Below, one piece after another: positions 43,308 to 52,257 of a DNA stretch of 64,000 nucleotides (positions within the stretch are counted from its first letter, which is position 1; the number at the start of each line of letters is the position of its first letter). The notes under the pieces are model-generated. The model made no database searches and was not told the origin of the DNA. It saw only the letters and a list, made by a program, of their open reading frames with translations. This stretch comes from Brevibacillus choshinensis (GTDB lineage Bacteria; Bacillota; Bacilli; Brevibacillales; Brevibacillaceae), in contig NZ_CP069127.1 of the NCBI RefSeq assembly GCF_016811915.1, positions 5,032,501 to 5,096,500 of the forward strand. The letters are read 5' to 3'. Position numbers and translations under genes: made by a program.

Positions 43308-43514
43308 TTAGAATCCTTTATATTGTGGTTCTTCGTTTTCCAACTCAGTCACACGCTGCTCCAGAGTGGAGAGAATGGACTTCGTTTGTTCAGCCGCTTG
43401 TGTATACAGTTGTTTTGCCTGCTGGTTTTGCGTATTGAGTGCAAACGTTTCCAGATTCGCCTGTGCTCCTTTTAAGCTTGCCAGCGTTTGTTTCACTTGG
43501 GATGCTACGGTCAT
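43308..43514 (-). CDS. DUF1657-family small helical protein
   Basis: A 68-residue, almost wholly helical protein from ATG 43514 with the strong ribosome site AGGAGGTGA. DUF1657 genes are near-constant companions of DUF421 and spoVA genes in spore formers, and the biochemical role is unknown. First gene of the five-gene spoVA-type operon. Upstream, on the minus strand, CATATTG (about 43547-43553) could be a sigma-G-type -10 box but a matching -35 is not convincing. Confidence 0.85.
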   Translation of the reverse strand: MTVASQVKQTLASLKGAQANLETFALNTQNQQAKQLYTQAAEQTKSILSTLEQRVTELENEEPQYKGF

Positions 43515-43623
43515 TTGTATCACCTCCTGCCATCTTTTAGATTCAACAATATGATCGATTTTATCCTCACCCGATCCACTGACAGCTGATGAACATTAAG
43601 GAAAACCATCCAATTATCACCAT

Positions 43624-43664
43624 AAAAAAAGCTGTCCCCCAGCCGAAATCGACCGAGGGACAGC
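43624..43664 (-). terminator. Terminator of the peptide transport system 2 operon
   Basis: GCTGTCCC / GGGACAGC 8-bp stem; on the minus strand followed by TTTTTTTATGG. Lies seven bases after the dppA stop. Confidence 0.85.
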
Positions 43665-43671
43665 CTGTTGC

Positions 43672-44469
43672 TTACAAAACGAAGAACAAAAAACGCAGCA
43701 CATCCATATAATCGTTGGTCTCAAATGAGACTGTTTTATGGCCCGTCTGTTTGGCGCCAGGATAAAAGGAGCCGCTGTAGGCGTGGTAGTGCTCACGGAA
43801 CGCGATCTCGACGTGGAACGACTCCGGCAGTTGGACGAGGTATTTGGACAGGTCGTCTGCCAAGACAGCTTTCACTTGTTCCTGTATCTTTTGGAGGGCC
43901 AGATTCGGATGAATGGAAATCGACGCGCTGCCGACCCCTTCGCTCACAGGCACGGTTTTGATGTGGGAATTGAGCTTTTGCGCATCCTCGCAGATCATCT
44001 TGTCTCCGGTAGCCAGGAGGACGGGAACTCCCGTATAGGCTGCCGTGTACGCATTGATGGTCAGCTCACTGGCGATTTCTCCGTTGATCTTGACGTACTC
44101 ATTTCGCATGTTCATGGTGTGCGCGAGCGGATTTCCGTTTTTGCCGCCAGCCGAATGATAGCCGATGAAAAACACCCCATCAAAGCTCGAGTCCAGTCCA
44201 GCCATCATGATATACGGGTTCTTCGCCCAACCGCGCAGGATTTTCACTTGCTCAGGCAGCTTCGACGGATCGAGGTTTCTCGCGGTACTGTGGGCATCTT
44301 TCACTAAAATCTCTTCGACTCCCGCTGCGAGGGCAGCTTCGCAAGCAGCACGGACCTCTCTGGTCATTTGCTCGGTGAAATACTTGCTGAAAGACTTTTC
44401 GATGTCTGCTTCGTCCCAGTTGACGATACCGGTCACGCCTTCGATGTCGGCGCTGATAAACAGCTTCAT
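43672..44469 (-). CDS. dppA: D-aminopeptidase, M55 family (DppA type)
   Basis: A 265-residue zinc peptidase that removes N-terminal D-amino acids from peptides. The metal-binding signature SADIEGVTG includes D8 and E10; further ligand histidines appear in VKDAHSTARN and FIGYHSAGG. Start ATG 44469 follows GGGGGT and overlaps the stop of the upstream C26 gene by four bases. Last gene of the peptide transporter operon, so imported D-residue-containing peptides, such as wall peptides or nonribosomal peptides, are the likely substrates. Confidence 0.92.
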   Translation of the reverse strand: MKLFISADIEGVTGIVNWDEADIEKSFSKYFTEQMTREVRAACEAALAAGVEEILVKDAHSTARNLDPSKLPEQVKILRGWAKNPYIMMAGLDSSFDGVFFIGYHSAGGKNGNPLAHTMNMRNEYVKINGEIASELTINAYTAAYTGVPVLLATGDKMICEDAQKLNSHIKTVPVSEGVGSASISIHPNLALQKIQEQVKAVLADDLSKYLVQLPESFHVEIAFREHYHAYSGSFYPGAKQTGHKTVSFETNDYMDVLRFLFFVL

Positions 44470-45197
44470 ACGGATACCCCCCTTTGTTTGTACGCAAGCG
44501 ATTCCTGAACAAATCGAGTGAACAGCCCTAGGAACATCGGGTGCCGATTGGTCATGGCCTCCGGATGCCATTGGACTCCCAGCAAGAAGCGGTCCTCTGT
44601 GCTCTCTACTGCCTCTACGATGCCATCCTCCGAAAAGGCTGTGGTTACGAGATTTTTCCCGAGAGCTTTGACGGATTGATGGTGAAAGGAATTCGTGAAA
44701 ATCCGATCCGTCCCAAAAATCTCATGGAGCTTCGTGCCCCCGGTGATTTGCACGGAATGATAAAATTCGTCCGCTGCTGTGTGCTCCGGATAATGCCCTA
44801 AAGCGCCTGGGACCTGACTGTAAATGTCCTGATAGAGGGTCCCTTCCAGGGCGACATTGATCAGTTGAATGCCTCGGCAGATCCCAAAGATCGGCATGTT
44901 TTTCTCATAAGCGCCTTTGAACAGCGCGAGCTCATACTCATCCCGGACCGAGGACATCGAGTGCAGCTGCTTCACCGGATTCTCGCCAAAGAAATAAGGC
45001 GCGATGTCGTTCCCTCCTGTAAAGAGAATCCCGTCTACCATGTCTACGTACGCGTCATAGTTCGTTTCCCCGGCAATGATCGGAATGTTGACTGGCAGCC
45101 CTCCTGCCGCATAGATCGAATCGATATAATTTTTGTTCACCGAGCTGTACTTGGACTGCTCGGACAGAAAGGTGGTCACTCCAATAATCGGTTTCAT
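44466..45197 (-). CDS. Gamma-glutamyl hydrolase family protein (peptidase C26, PuuD-like)
   Basis: A 243-residue class I glutamine-amidotransferase-fold hydrolase. The nucleophile C107 lies in FGICRGIQLIN and the partner residues H211 and E213 in WHPEA; DGILFTGGNDIAP forms the oxyanion region. Members hydrolyse gamma-glutamyl amides. Start ATG 45197 behind GAGGGAG. Between oppA and dppA in one operon, it may act on gamma-glutamyl bonds of imported wall peptides (D-Glu linked), an inference from context. Confidence 0.87.
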   Translation of the reverse strand: MKPIIGVTTFLSEQSKYSSVNKNYIDSIYAAGGLPVNIPIIAGETNYDAYVDMVDGILFTGGNDIAPYFFGENPVKQLHSMSSVRDEYELALFKGAYEKNMPIFGICRGIQLINVALEGTLYQDIYSQVPGALGHYPEHTAADEFYHSVQITGGTKLHEIFGTDRIFTNSFHHQSVKALGKNLVTTAFSEDGIVEAVESTEDRFLLGVQWHPEAMTNRHPMFLGLFTRFVQESLAYKQRGVSV

Positions 45198-45219
45198 CGT
45201 TGGTTCTCCCTCACGAGGC

Positions 45220-45248
45220 GGGCCTGAAAAGCAAATGCTCCCAGGCCC
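45220..45248 (-). other. Intercistronic hairpin after oppA
   Basis: GGGCCTG / CAGGCCC 7-bp stem with a 15-base loop between oppA and the C26 gene. No T-run follows, so it more likely protects the oppA message end than stops transcription fully. Confidence 0.45.
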
Positions 45249-45264
45249 ATCCTCAATCAAATGG

Positions 45265-46926
45265 TTATTCTACGTGCGCGTACTCAAAAATGGTATGGCC
45301 GATGTAGTTTTTCAGAACTCCTTTGACATTTGGCTTCGCGAGGAACTGATCCTCGTAAAAGCGCAGCGGCATCAACGGCATTTCCTCGACCAGGATTTTT
45401 TCCGCTTTCACAAAGTTCTCCATCCGTTTTGCCTGATCGGAGATTTTTCGGTTTTCCTCCAGCAAGCTATCGTATTCCTTGCTGCTCCAGCGCATGTCAT
45501 CCGCCGTGTTGACACTTTCAAAGATATCGAGGTTGGTCATCGGGTCCGGATAGTCGCCTGTCCAACCATCGGAGGCGATGTTGAAGTTACCGTTCTCGAT
45601 TTCGTCCCAATACACTTTCGATTCAAACGTTTCAATGTTTACGTCTACACCCAGGTTTTGTTTCCACATGCTTTGCAGCGCTTGCGCGATATCTTTATCC
45701 GTTTGGCTTGCCATGACGATCATGGTGATGGGCGGAATTCCTTTGCCATCCGGGTAGCCTGCCTCTGCCAGCAGCTTCTTCGCTTCGTCGACGTTTTCGG
45801 TAAACAGGTCGCCGGCTACCGCGCGATAGTCCTTGTCTTTTTGCACGCCATCCGGGATTCCGTACGGCACCATGCCAAACGCAGGTTTTTCGACCGATTG
45901 GATGATGCCCTTGATGATTTGCTCACGGTTGATCGCCATGCTGAATGCCTTGCGAACCTTTGCATCGTCGAACGGCTTTTGGGACGTGTTGAAATCAAAG
46001 TACTGCATGCCGATCCGGGGAATCGAGAAAAACTCCGGCGTACTCGCGAATTGCTTCATTCCCTCTGGAGTCATGTTGTCAGAGACCTGGATTTCATTGT
46101 TGGTGTAGGCTGCGAGCTCTGCTTCACTGGATTCGATGAACACGATTTCCAGCGTCTCGAGCTTCACCTTGTCGGCTTCCAGGTAGTTCGGATTTTTCTT
46201 CAGCACGTATTTTTCTTTTGGACGAAGTTCGGTCAGCATGAACGGTCCTGTCGTCAAATACGTCTCGGGAGACTTGGTCCAGCCTTCTTTTTCCGCGACA
46301 TCTTTCCGTACCGGATAGTACGCCGTTACGCACAGCAGCTCCAGGAAGTAGGGAGTCGGATTTTCCAGCGTGACTTGGAGCGTATGGTCATCCACCGCTT
46401 TTACACCCACATCATCCGCACTTGCTTTTTTCTCGTTGTACGCTTTTCCGTTTTTGAGATAGTACAGGTAGAAAGAGGCGCCTGAAGCCACTTCCGGATT
46501 GAGCACGCGCTTCCAGGAGTACTCAAAGTCTTGAGCCGTCACTGGCTTGCCGTCAGACCACTTCGCATTTTTGTTGATCTTGAAGGTGTACTTGGTTCCA
46601 GTCGAGTCCAGCTCATAGCTTTCCGCCAAGGATGGAACAGGCTTTTTCCCGGATTCATCGATTTTATAAAGGCCTCTAAACAAGTTTTGCAGCACAATGG
46701 AGGAACGCGCGTACACGTTCAACGTTGGATCCATTTCCTCCGGTTCCTTGCTTAATGCATACACGATCTTTTGCTCGACTGCCGGCTTTTCCCCTTCGGC
46801 TTTTGGTGCGGTCGTCTGACCCTGACTTTGCTGCCCCTGCGGTGCTGTGGTGGAGCTGCTGCAGCCCGCTGCCACGGATGTGATCGCCAAGAGCGCCGCA
46901 AGCACCACGCCCATCCTCTTTTTCAT
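45265..46926 (-). CDS. oppA: Oligopeptide-binding lipoprotein (OppA), system 2
   Basis: A 553-residue family 5 solute-binding protein. Lipobox VAAGC (C22), a Gln/Ser/Thr linker, then the binding fold starting ALSKEPEEMDPTLNVYA, with YEFS-equivalent region VTAQDFEYSWKRVLNPE and WTGDYPDPMTNLDIF close to OppA proteins that take peptides of several residues. It follows oppF by 81 bases containing a hairpin; placement of the binding protein after the ATPases is less common. Confidence 0.92.
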   Translation of the reverse strand: MKKRMGVVLAALLAITSVAAGCSSSTTAPQGQQSQGQTTAPKAEGEKPAVEQKIVYALSKEPEEMDPTLNVYARSSIVLQNLFRGLYKIDESGKKPVPSLAESYELDSTGTKYTFKINKNAKWSDGKPVTAQDFEYSWKRVLNPEVASGASFYLYYLKNGKAYNEKKASADDVGVKAVDDHTLQVTLENPTPYFLELLCVTAYYPVRKDVAEKEGWTKSPETYLTTGPFMLTELRPKEKYVLKKNPNYLEADKVKLETLEIVFIESSEAELAAYTNNEIQVSDNMTPEGMKQFASTPEFFSIPRIGMQYFDFNTSQKPFDDAKVRKAFSMAINREQIIKGIIQSVEKPAFGMVPYGIPDGVQKDKDYRAVAGDLFTENVDEAKKLLAEAGYPDGKGIPPITMIVMASQTDKDIAQALQSMWKQNLGVDVNIETFESKVYWDEIENGNFNIASDGWTGDYPDPMTNLDIFESVNTADDMRWSSKEYDSLLEENRKISDQAKRMENFVKAEKILVEEMPLMPLRFYEDQFLAKPNVKGVLKNYIGHTIFEYAHVE

Positions 46927-46951
46927 ACTCGTCCCCCCATTTATGCAATTT

Positions 46952-46985
46952 ATATGAGCTGTTCAAAAAGAAACAGCATTCATAT
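46952..46985 (-). other. Hairpin between oppF and oppA
   Basis: ATATGAATGCTGTT pairs with AACAGCTCATAT (one bulge) on the minus strand. It precedes the oppA ribosome site and lacks a T-run; it could shield the 5' end of an oppA message. Confidence 0.45.
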
Positions 46986-47007
46986 CTTCCGGATTGGCTG
47001 CTGGCGG

Positions 47008-47991
47008 TCAATCGATCAAATGGCAGGCAACGCCGTGTCCATTCCCCATATCCCGCAAGCTGGGCTTTTCCTCTGCACACCTCTTCATCGCGTATGGGCA
47101 GCGCGTTCGAAACGCACAGCCGCTTGGCGGATTCAAAGGACTCGGCACATCGCCCTGCAGATGAATCCGTTCACTTCGCTCCGCCGTATCCGGATCGGCA
47201 ATCGGCACGGCAGACAGCAAGGCTCGTGTGTAGGGATGCTGCATGTTGGTATAGAGCTCGTTCACTTCCGCGTACTCCACCAGACTTCCCAGGTACATGA
47301 CGCCGACTTTGTGAGAGATGTGTCTGACCATCGACAAGTCGTGGGAGACGAACAAATACGTCAGGCCAAAGCGCTCCTGGAGCTCCTCGAGCATATTGAC
47401 CACCTGTGCCTGGATAGATACGTCCAGCGCGGAAATCGGCTCATCGCAGACGATGAACTCGGGCTCCACCGCCAAAGCCCTGGCTATCCCGATCCGCTGG
47501 CGCTGTCCGCCAGAAAATTCATGCGGATAACGGTTGAGGTGATCCGCTTTGAGCCCGACCAGCTCGATCAGCTCCTTGACCCGATCCTGCCGATCCTTGC
47601 CCTGATAGATGTTATGTACCACGAGCGGATCCCCCACGATCTCCGCGATGGTCATACGGGGGTCGAGTGATGCATACGGGTCTTGAAAGATCATTTGCAT
47701 TTTCTTGCGGTAAGGCAGCATCTCTTTGTGGTTCAGCCCGGCTATGGACTGTCCGTTGTACAAAATGTCCCCGGCAGTCGGTTCATACAGCTTTAGCAGC
47801 GTTCGGCCGATGGTCGATTTCCCGCAGCCGGATTCCCCAACCAGCCCGAAGGTTTCCCCTTTCCTAATCGTAAAGCTGATGTCGTCCACTGCTTTTAAAA
47901 GTGTCGAATGACGGCCCAGAAAGCTTTTTTGCACTTCAAAGTACTTCTTTACATTCCGTGCCTCTACCAGTACATCCGATGCCTCTCCCAT
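47008..47991 (-). CDS. oppF: Oligopeptide ABC transporter ATPase OppF, system 2
   Basis: A 327-residue ABC ATPase: Walker A GESGCGKST, Q-loop MIFQDPYASLDP, signature FSGGQRQRIG, Walker B FIVCDEPISALD, and C-terminal CAFRTRCPYAMKRC. ATG 47991 shares its A with the TAA stop of oppD; AGAGGGGG lies upstream. Works with OppD to energise OppBC. Confidence 0.94.
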   Translation of the reverse strand: MGEASDVLVEARNVKKYFEVQKSFLGRHSTLLKAVDDISFTIRKGETFGLVGESGCGKSTIGRTLLKLYEPTAGDILYNGQSIAGLNHKEMLPYRKKMQMIFQDPYASLDPRMTIAEIVGDPLVVHNIYQGKDRQDRVKELIELVGLKADHLNRYPHEFSGGQRQRIGIARALAVEPEFIVCDEPISALDVSIQAQVVNMLEELQERFGLTYLFVSHDLSMVRHISHKVGVMYLGSLVEYAEVNELYTNMQHPYTRALLSAVPIADPDTAERSERIHLQGDVPSPLNPPSGCAFRTRCPYAMKRCAEEKPSLRDMGNGHGVACHLID

Positions 47992-48989
47992 TAGCTGACC
48001 CCCTCTTTCGCATGCGGCTGTGCCTTCGGATGCATGAGCCAGCACGCTGCCTGATGTGTTTCCGTCAAAGCAACCTGCGGAGGGGGAAGCTTCTCACAGA
48101 TTTTCATGGCGTACGGACATCTCGTGGTAAACGCACACCCTGCCGGAGGCTTCAGCAAATCGGGCGGACTGCCCGGGATCGAAATGAGCTTTTGCTTTTC
48201 TCCCTCCGTAAACTGCGGAATCGAACGGAGCAGCCCCCACGTATACGGATGCTTGGGCTCGTAGAAAATTTCCCGTGTCGTCCCCTGCTCGACGATCATC
48301 CCGCCGTACATGACGACGATGCGGTTGCACATATTGGCGATCACCCCGAGATCATGGGTGATCATCACGATGGAAACATTCAGCTTGCTGCGCAAATCAC
48401 GCATCAGATCGAGAATCTGCGCCTGAATCGTCACATCCAGCGCCGTCGTCGGTTCGTCGGCAATCAGCAGCTTGGGTGAACAGGAAAGTGCGATCGCGAT
48501 CATGACCCGCTGTCTCATCCCCCCGGAAAATTCGTGCGGGTACTGCTTTAGCCTGCTTTCCGGACTCGGGATCTCCACCAATTTCAAAATCTCGATCGCT
48601 CTCGCCCGCGCCTCTTCCTTGGAAAGTTTTTGATGGATTCGGAGCGGCTCCATGATCTGCTCGCCGATCGTAAAGAGAGGATTGAGGGACGTCATCGGGT
48701 CCTGAAAGATCATGCCGATGTCATTCCCCAGCATTTTTCGCATCGCCTTTTGATCCGTATTCACGAGCTCTATCCCATCAAACAGGACGCTGTCCGCTTC
48801 GAGCTTGGCATTTTGCGGGAGCAGCTTTAACAGCGACAGCATGGACACGCTTTTTCCCGAGCCGGACTCTCCTACGATGCCGATCGACTCCCCCTTGTTC
48901 ACGTGAAAGGAGATCCCCCGGACAGCCTGTACCTGTCCCGCTTCGATATGAAACGTCGTCTTCAGATTCTGCACATCGAGTAATTTCAC
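47991..48989 (-). CDS. oppD: Oligopeptide ABC transporter ATPase OppD, system 2
   Basis: A 332-residue ABC ATPase: Walker A GESGSGKSV, Q-loop MIFQDPMTSLNP, signature FSGGMRQRVM, Walker B LLIADEPTTALD, and C-terminal CAFTTRCPYAMKIC. Starts at GTG 48989, 16 bases after oppC, with GGCGGGTG as a fair ribosome site. Confidence 0.94.
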   Translation of the reverse strand: MKLLDVQNLKTTFHIEAGQVQAVRGISFHVNKGESIGIVGESGSGKSVSMLSLLKLLPQNAKLEADSVLFDGIELVNTDQKAMRKMLGNDIGMIFQDPMTSLNPLFTIGEQIMEPLRIHQKLSKEEARARAIEILKLVEIPSPESRLKQYPHEFSGGMRQRVMIAIALSCSPKLLIADEPTTALDVTIQAQILDLMRDLRSKLNVSIVMITHDLGVIANMCNRIVVMYGGMIVEQGTTREIFYEPKHPYTWGLLRSIPQFTEGEKQKLISIPGSPPDLLKPPAGCAFTTRCPYAMKICEKLPPPQVALTETHQAACWLMHPKAQPHAKEGVS

Positions 48990-49005
48990 GCTTATACACC
49001 CGCCT

Positions 49006-49983
49006 CTATTTCTTTAGCCTCGGATCCAGCGCATCCCGCAGTCCATCCCCGATAAAGTTCAGCGCAAACATCGTGATGCTGATGGCGATCGCCGGGAAAA
49101 GCATTTGATACGGCTGGGTAAACAAGGTAGGAACCGCATCATTGACGAGTGTGCCCCAGCTCGCCATCGGCACCTGGATGCCGATTCCCAAAAAGCTGAG
49201 GAAGGCTTCCGTGAAGATGGCAGACGGAACGAGGAAGGTCACTGTCACGATGATCGGTCCCATGCTATTCGGAATGAGATGCTTGAACAAAATCCGCATG
49301 TTGGACGATCCGGTGGCCCTCGCAGCCAATATGTACTCCTGATGCTTGAGAGTGATGACCTGAGAACGCACCATGCGCGCGGTTCCGATCCAGTAGGTCA
49401 GCGACATGGCGATTAGGATGCTTTCGATCGTATTGCCTAAAAACATCATTAAAAGGATAATGTAGAGCAATTCCGGAACCCCGATCATGATATCGACGAT
49501 GCGCATCATCACCATGTCCACTTTGCCGCCAAAGTAGCCGGATATCCCGCCGTAAATGACACCGATCACCAGATTGATGGCTGCAACAGCCACGCCGATG
49601 GTCAAGCTGATTCTCGCCCCGTACATGGCCCGGACAAAAATATCGCGCCCGAATTTGTCAGTGCCAAACCAATGCTCTGCTGATGGCCCCTGATTTTGGT
49701 TAGCGATGTCCTGTCCATCGTAGGTGTACTGGGAGAAGATCGGCCCCAGAATCGCGGCGATGGCGATGACGACAATGATGAACAGTCCGAGCATCGCCAG
49801 CGGGTCTTTGCGGAACCGGCTCCAGGCGTCCTGCCAATACGACTTGCTGGGCCGCGCGATGCTCTCGCTCTGTCTCTCGGAATCATCCAGCCTCTCAAAG
49901 TCCTCATCAGGGAGATTCGCCCAAGCCCGGTCCATATCGGATAAAGGAACAGCTCCCTCGCTCCTTTTCGCTGCAGTATTCAT
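49006..49983 (-). CDS. oppC: Oligopeptide ABC transporter permease OppC, system 2
   Basis: A 325-residue permease with an acidic N-terminal cytoplasmic tail of about 60 residues, a first helix (about 62-82), loop motif HWFGTDKFGRDIFVRAMYG, five more helices and EAA loop YILAARATGSSNMRILFKHLIPN (in part AARATGSS). The C-terminus ends DALDPRLKK, as in most OppC proteins. Eleven bases separate it from oppB. Confidence 0.94.
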   Translation of the reverse strand: MNTAAKRSEGAVPLSDMDRAWANLPDEDFERLDDSERQSESIARPSKSYWQDAWSRFRKDPLAMLGLFIIVVIAIAAILGPIFSQYTYDGQDIANQNQGPSAEHWFGTDKFGRDIFVRAMYGARISLTIGVAVAAINLVIGVIYGGISGYFGGKVDMVMMRIVDIMIGVPELLYIILLMMFLGNTIESILIAMSLTYWIGTARMVRSQVITLKHQEYILAARATGSSNMRILFKHLIPNSMGPIIVTVTFLVPSAIFTEAFLSFLGIGIQVPMASWGTLVNDAVPTLFTQPYQMLFPAIAISITMFALNFIGDGLRDALDPRLKK

Positions 49984-49994
49984 CCTGGCTTCAC

Positions 49995-50921
49995 CTACTC
50001 CTCAATTTTTACCCGCCGGTCGATAATGGCGTACAGAATGTCGACGATAAAGTTCGCGATGATGATGAACAGCCCGAGAAAGACCGTCAGGCCCAGGATC
50101 ACGGAATAGTCGCGGTCGCTGATCCCCGTCACGAAATCCCTGCCGATGCCCGGAATGGAAAACACCCGCTCCACGATGAAGCTGCCGGTTAGCAGCGCGG
50201 CCACGAGAGGCCCCAGATACGTCACGATTGGAATCATGGCATTTTTGAGTGCATGCTTGAAAATGACGCGGTATTCGGGAACACCTTTGGCTCTGGCCGT
50301 CAGGATGTAGTCCTGGCGCATCACCTCCAGCATGCTGGATCTCATCAGGCGGGCAATGTAAGCAATGGGGCCGAATGCGAGCCCGATCACCGGGAGGATG
50401 TAATGCTTCCAGCTGGACAACCCGTAGGTGGGCAGCAGTTTGAGGACGACGGCGAATAAGAACAGCATGAGTACCGTCATGACGAAGTTGGGGATGGAAA
50501 TGCCGATGGTGGCCACGATCATGGAGAGCCAGTCTGCCCATTTCCCTCTTTTAATGGCAGAGGTGATGCCGAGCAGCATGCCGATAATGAGTGCGATGAT
50601 GATGGCAATCAGGCCGACCTTTGCGGAGACGGGGAAGCCTTGAGAGATGAGTTCGTTAACCGTGACGTCCGATTGCTTGAAGGAGAAGCCCAAGTCCCCT
50701 TGCAAAATGCTCTTCAGATAGTTCACGTACTGAACGCTCAGCGGTTCATTCAACCCGAATTTTTCCTCCATCTTTTCCATGACGCTTTTGGGTACTTTCC
50801 TCTCCTCTGCCGGGCTGAAAGGGCCACCCGGTACGGCATGCATCAGGAAAAAGGTGATGGTGACAAGGACAAACATCGTTAGGATGCTGGCAAAGAACCG
50901 TTTGACGATATAAGCCGCCAT
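49995..50921 (-). CDS. oppB: Oligopeptide ABC transporter permease OppB, system 2
   Basis: A 308-residue permease with six helices, the HAVPGGPF motif (about 28-35), QGDLGFSFK and the EAA loop ILTARAKGVPEYRVIFKHALKN (in part TARAKGVPEYR). ATG 50921 follows AGGAGG. It begins 26 bases after the regulator gene, so regulator and transporter are cotranscribed. Confidence 0.94.
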   Translation of the reverse strand: MAAYIVKRFFASILTMFVLVTITFFLMHAVPGGPFSPAEERKVPKSVMEKMEEKFGLNEPLSVQYVNYLKSILQGDLGFSFKQSDVTVNELISQGFPVSAKVGLIAIIIALIIGMLLGITSAIKRGKWADWLSMIVATIGISIPNFVMTVLMLFLFAVVLKLLPTYGLSSWKHYILPVIGLAFGPIAYIARLMRSSMLEVMRQDYILTARAKGVPEYRVIFKHALKNAMIPIVTYLGPLVAALLTGSFIVERVFSIPGIGRDFVTGISDRDYSVILGLTVFLGLFIIIANFIVDILYAIIDRRVKIEE

Positions 50922-50947
50922 CTCGAACTGAACCTCCTTTTTACGCG

Positions 50948-52243
50948 TTATGAATGATTCCTGACTTTCACTTCCTCCGCCAATTGCTGCAGATCAATCC
51001 GGTAAATGGGACGCGGCCTCCCCCTCTGGCTCATCGATTCGCTGCCGATGGCTTCGGCGATTCCCTTTTCCTTCATCTTCTGAACCATGCGGGCTGCATT
51101 CCGCTCCCCGGTATTCATGCCGACACTGATTTCCCGCGTCGTCACCTCGTTTTTCTGAATGAGCTGCAGCCAGGAAAACAGCTTGCGCATCGAAGTGGAG
51201 ACGAAATCTCCCCGCTGCTCGTCGATGAGGGAGTAGTCCAGCGTATTTCGGGTGCCGAGCGGACCGAGGACTTTCATTTGATCATTAATCAAATAGGCAC
51301 TGTTCCCGGGGTTGCGGACGGCAAAGTCGAGGGCGCGGTTCGCATTGTACAGAGCTCGCTCGACCGTGTCTCCCATGCCGATCCCCAAATTGATCGTACC
51401 CAGCTCCCCGCTTCCGTTTTTCAGGACAGGAAAGCTCTGGAAGTCCTTGGTCACTTTCTCCACGATTCCGCGCGTCGTATACAGCGTGTATTCGCCAGGG
51501 TCAGCACTCGTCGCACTAGCAAACAGGCGCTTGCTAAAATCCGCAATCCTCTTTTCGTATCTTTCCAGAGCTTTGCCGAGATCCGGTTTGCTCTCAGCCG
51601 CAGGTTCGATCTTGAATTGCAGGACGGTGATTTGCGCCTGCTGTTTCTTTTGTTCCTTGGCCATCCAGAGCGCTTTGTCGATCGTATTGCGGATGAGCTG
51701 CTTGGTGCTCTTAATGAAGAAGACAGGAAGATGATTGGATTTCAGCGCCTGGTATACGGAATGAATGCTCGTCGCCACTACTTGGGCATTTCCCTCCTGC
51801 CACAACGCCATATGATGCTCGTACAGCTCCTCGGAGTTTTGGAAGCCGTCCATATTTTTGTAATGCCATTTCACGTGGGACGCGTCGATTTCGTCGAAAG
51901 CTTCCTGCAAATTCTTCATGGGCACACCGTCAAAGCTGATGACAGGAAAGAAATGATAATGGCGGTAAATCTGCAAAATCACTCTGTACAACTCGGCTCC
52001 ATCAAACGGAATGAACACGGAGCATGCATGCGAGGGGATCAGATCCTGTGTAATCAGAAATGGAACATCCCCGCTGAAAAAGTACACGTCGAATACTTCC
52101 ATGCTATTTTGCAAAAGCTCACGCACATTTTTTTCTGAATCGTAGATGAGCTTGGTCGGCTCGATGTGCGGGAATTCCTCCAATACCTCACAGATATCGT
52201 CAACTAAGAGCCTAGGTCCAATGACTGCGAATGACAGATGCAA
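50948..52243 (-). CDS. Putative transcriptional regulator with nucleotidyl-cyclase-like middle domain, head of opp operon 2
   Basis: A 431-residue cytoplasmic protein with three parts. Residues 1-170 resemble the Rossmann-like effector domain of PrpR-type regulators. Residues 200-345 look like a degenerate GGDEF/nucleotidyl cyclase fold (ITVLQFKIE, then LGTINLGIGMGDTVERALYNANRAL), as seen in CdaR-like regulators and archaeal GTP cyclohydrolase III; catalytic GGDEF residues are absent. Residues 355-425 form a winged helix (QLIQKNEVTTREISVGMNTGERNAARMVQKMKEKG in part). It lies directly before oppB, and repeated GTCTGT motifs occur upstream. Control of the operon is an inference from position. 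Confidence 0.7.
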   Translation of the reverse strand: MHLSFAVIGPRLLVDDICEVLEEFPHIEPTKLIYDSEKNVRELLQNSMEVFDVYFFSGDVPFLITQDLIPSHACSVFIPFDGAELYRVILQIYRHYHFFPVISFDGVPMKNLQEAFDEIDASHVKWHYKNMDGFQNSEELYEHHMALWQEGNAQVVATSIHSVYQALKSNHLPVFFIKSTKQLIRNTIDKALWMAKEQKKQQAQITVLQFKIEPAAESKPDLGKALERYEKRIADFSKRLFASATSADPGEYTLYTTRGIVEKVTKDFQSFPVLKNGSGELGTINLGIGMGDTVERALYNANRALDFAVRNPGNSAYLINDQMKVLGPLGTRNTLDYSLIDEQRGDFVSTSMRKLFSWLQLIQKNEVTTREISVGMNTGERNAARMVQKMKEKGIAEAIGSESMSQRGRPRPIYRIDLQQLAEEVKVRNHS

Positions 52244-52257
52244 CGAATCACCTTCTA

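Noticed and set aside
45133..46485. A 450-codon plus-strand frame
   Set aside because: Antisense shadow of oppA and its downstream gap; composition is rich in His, Arg and Phe with no recognisable domain.
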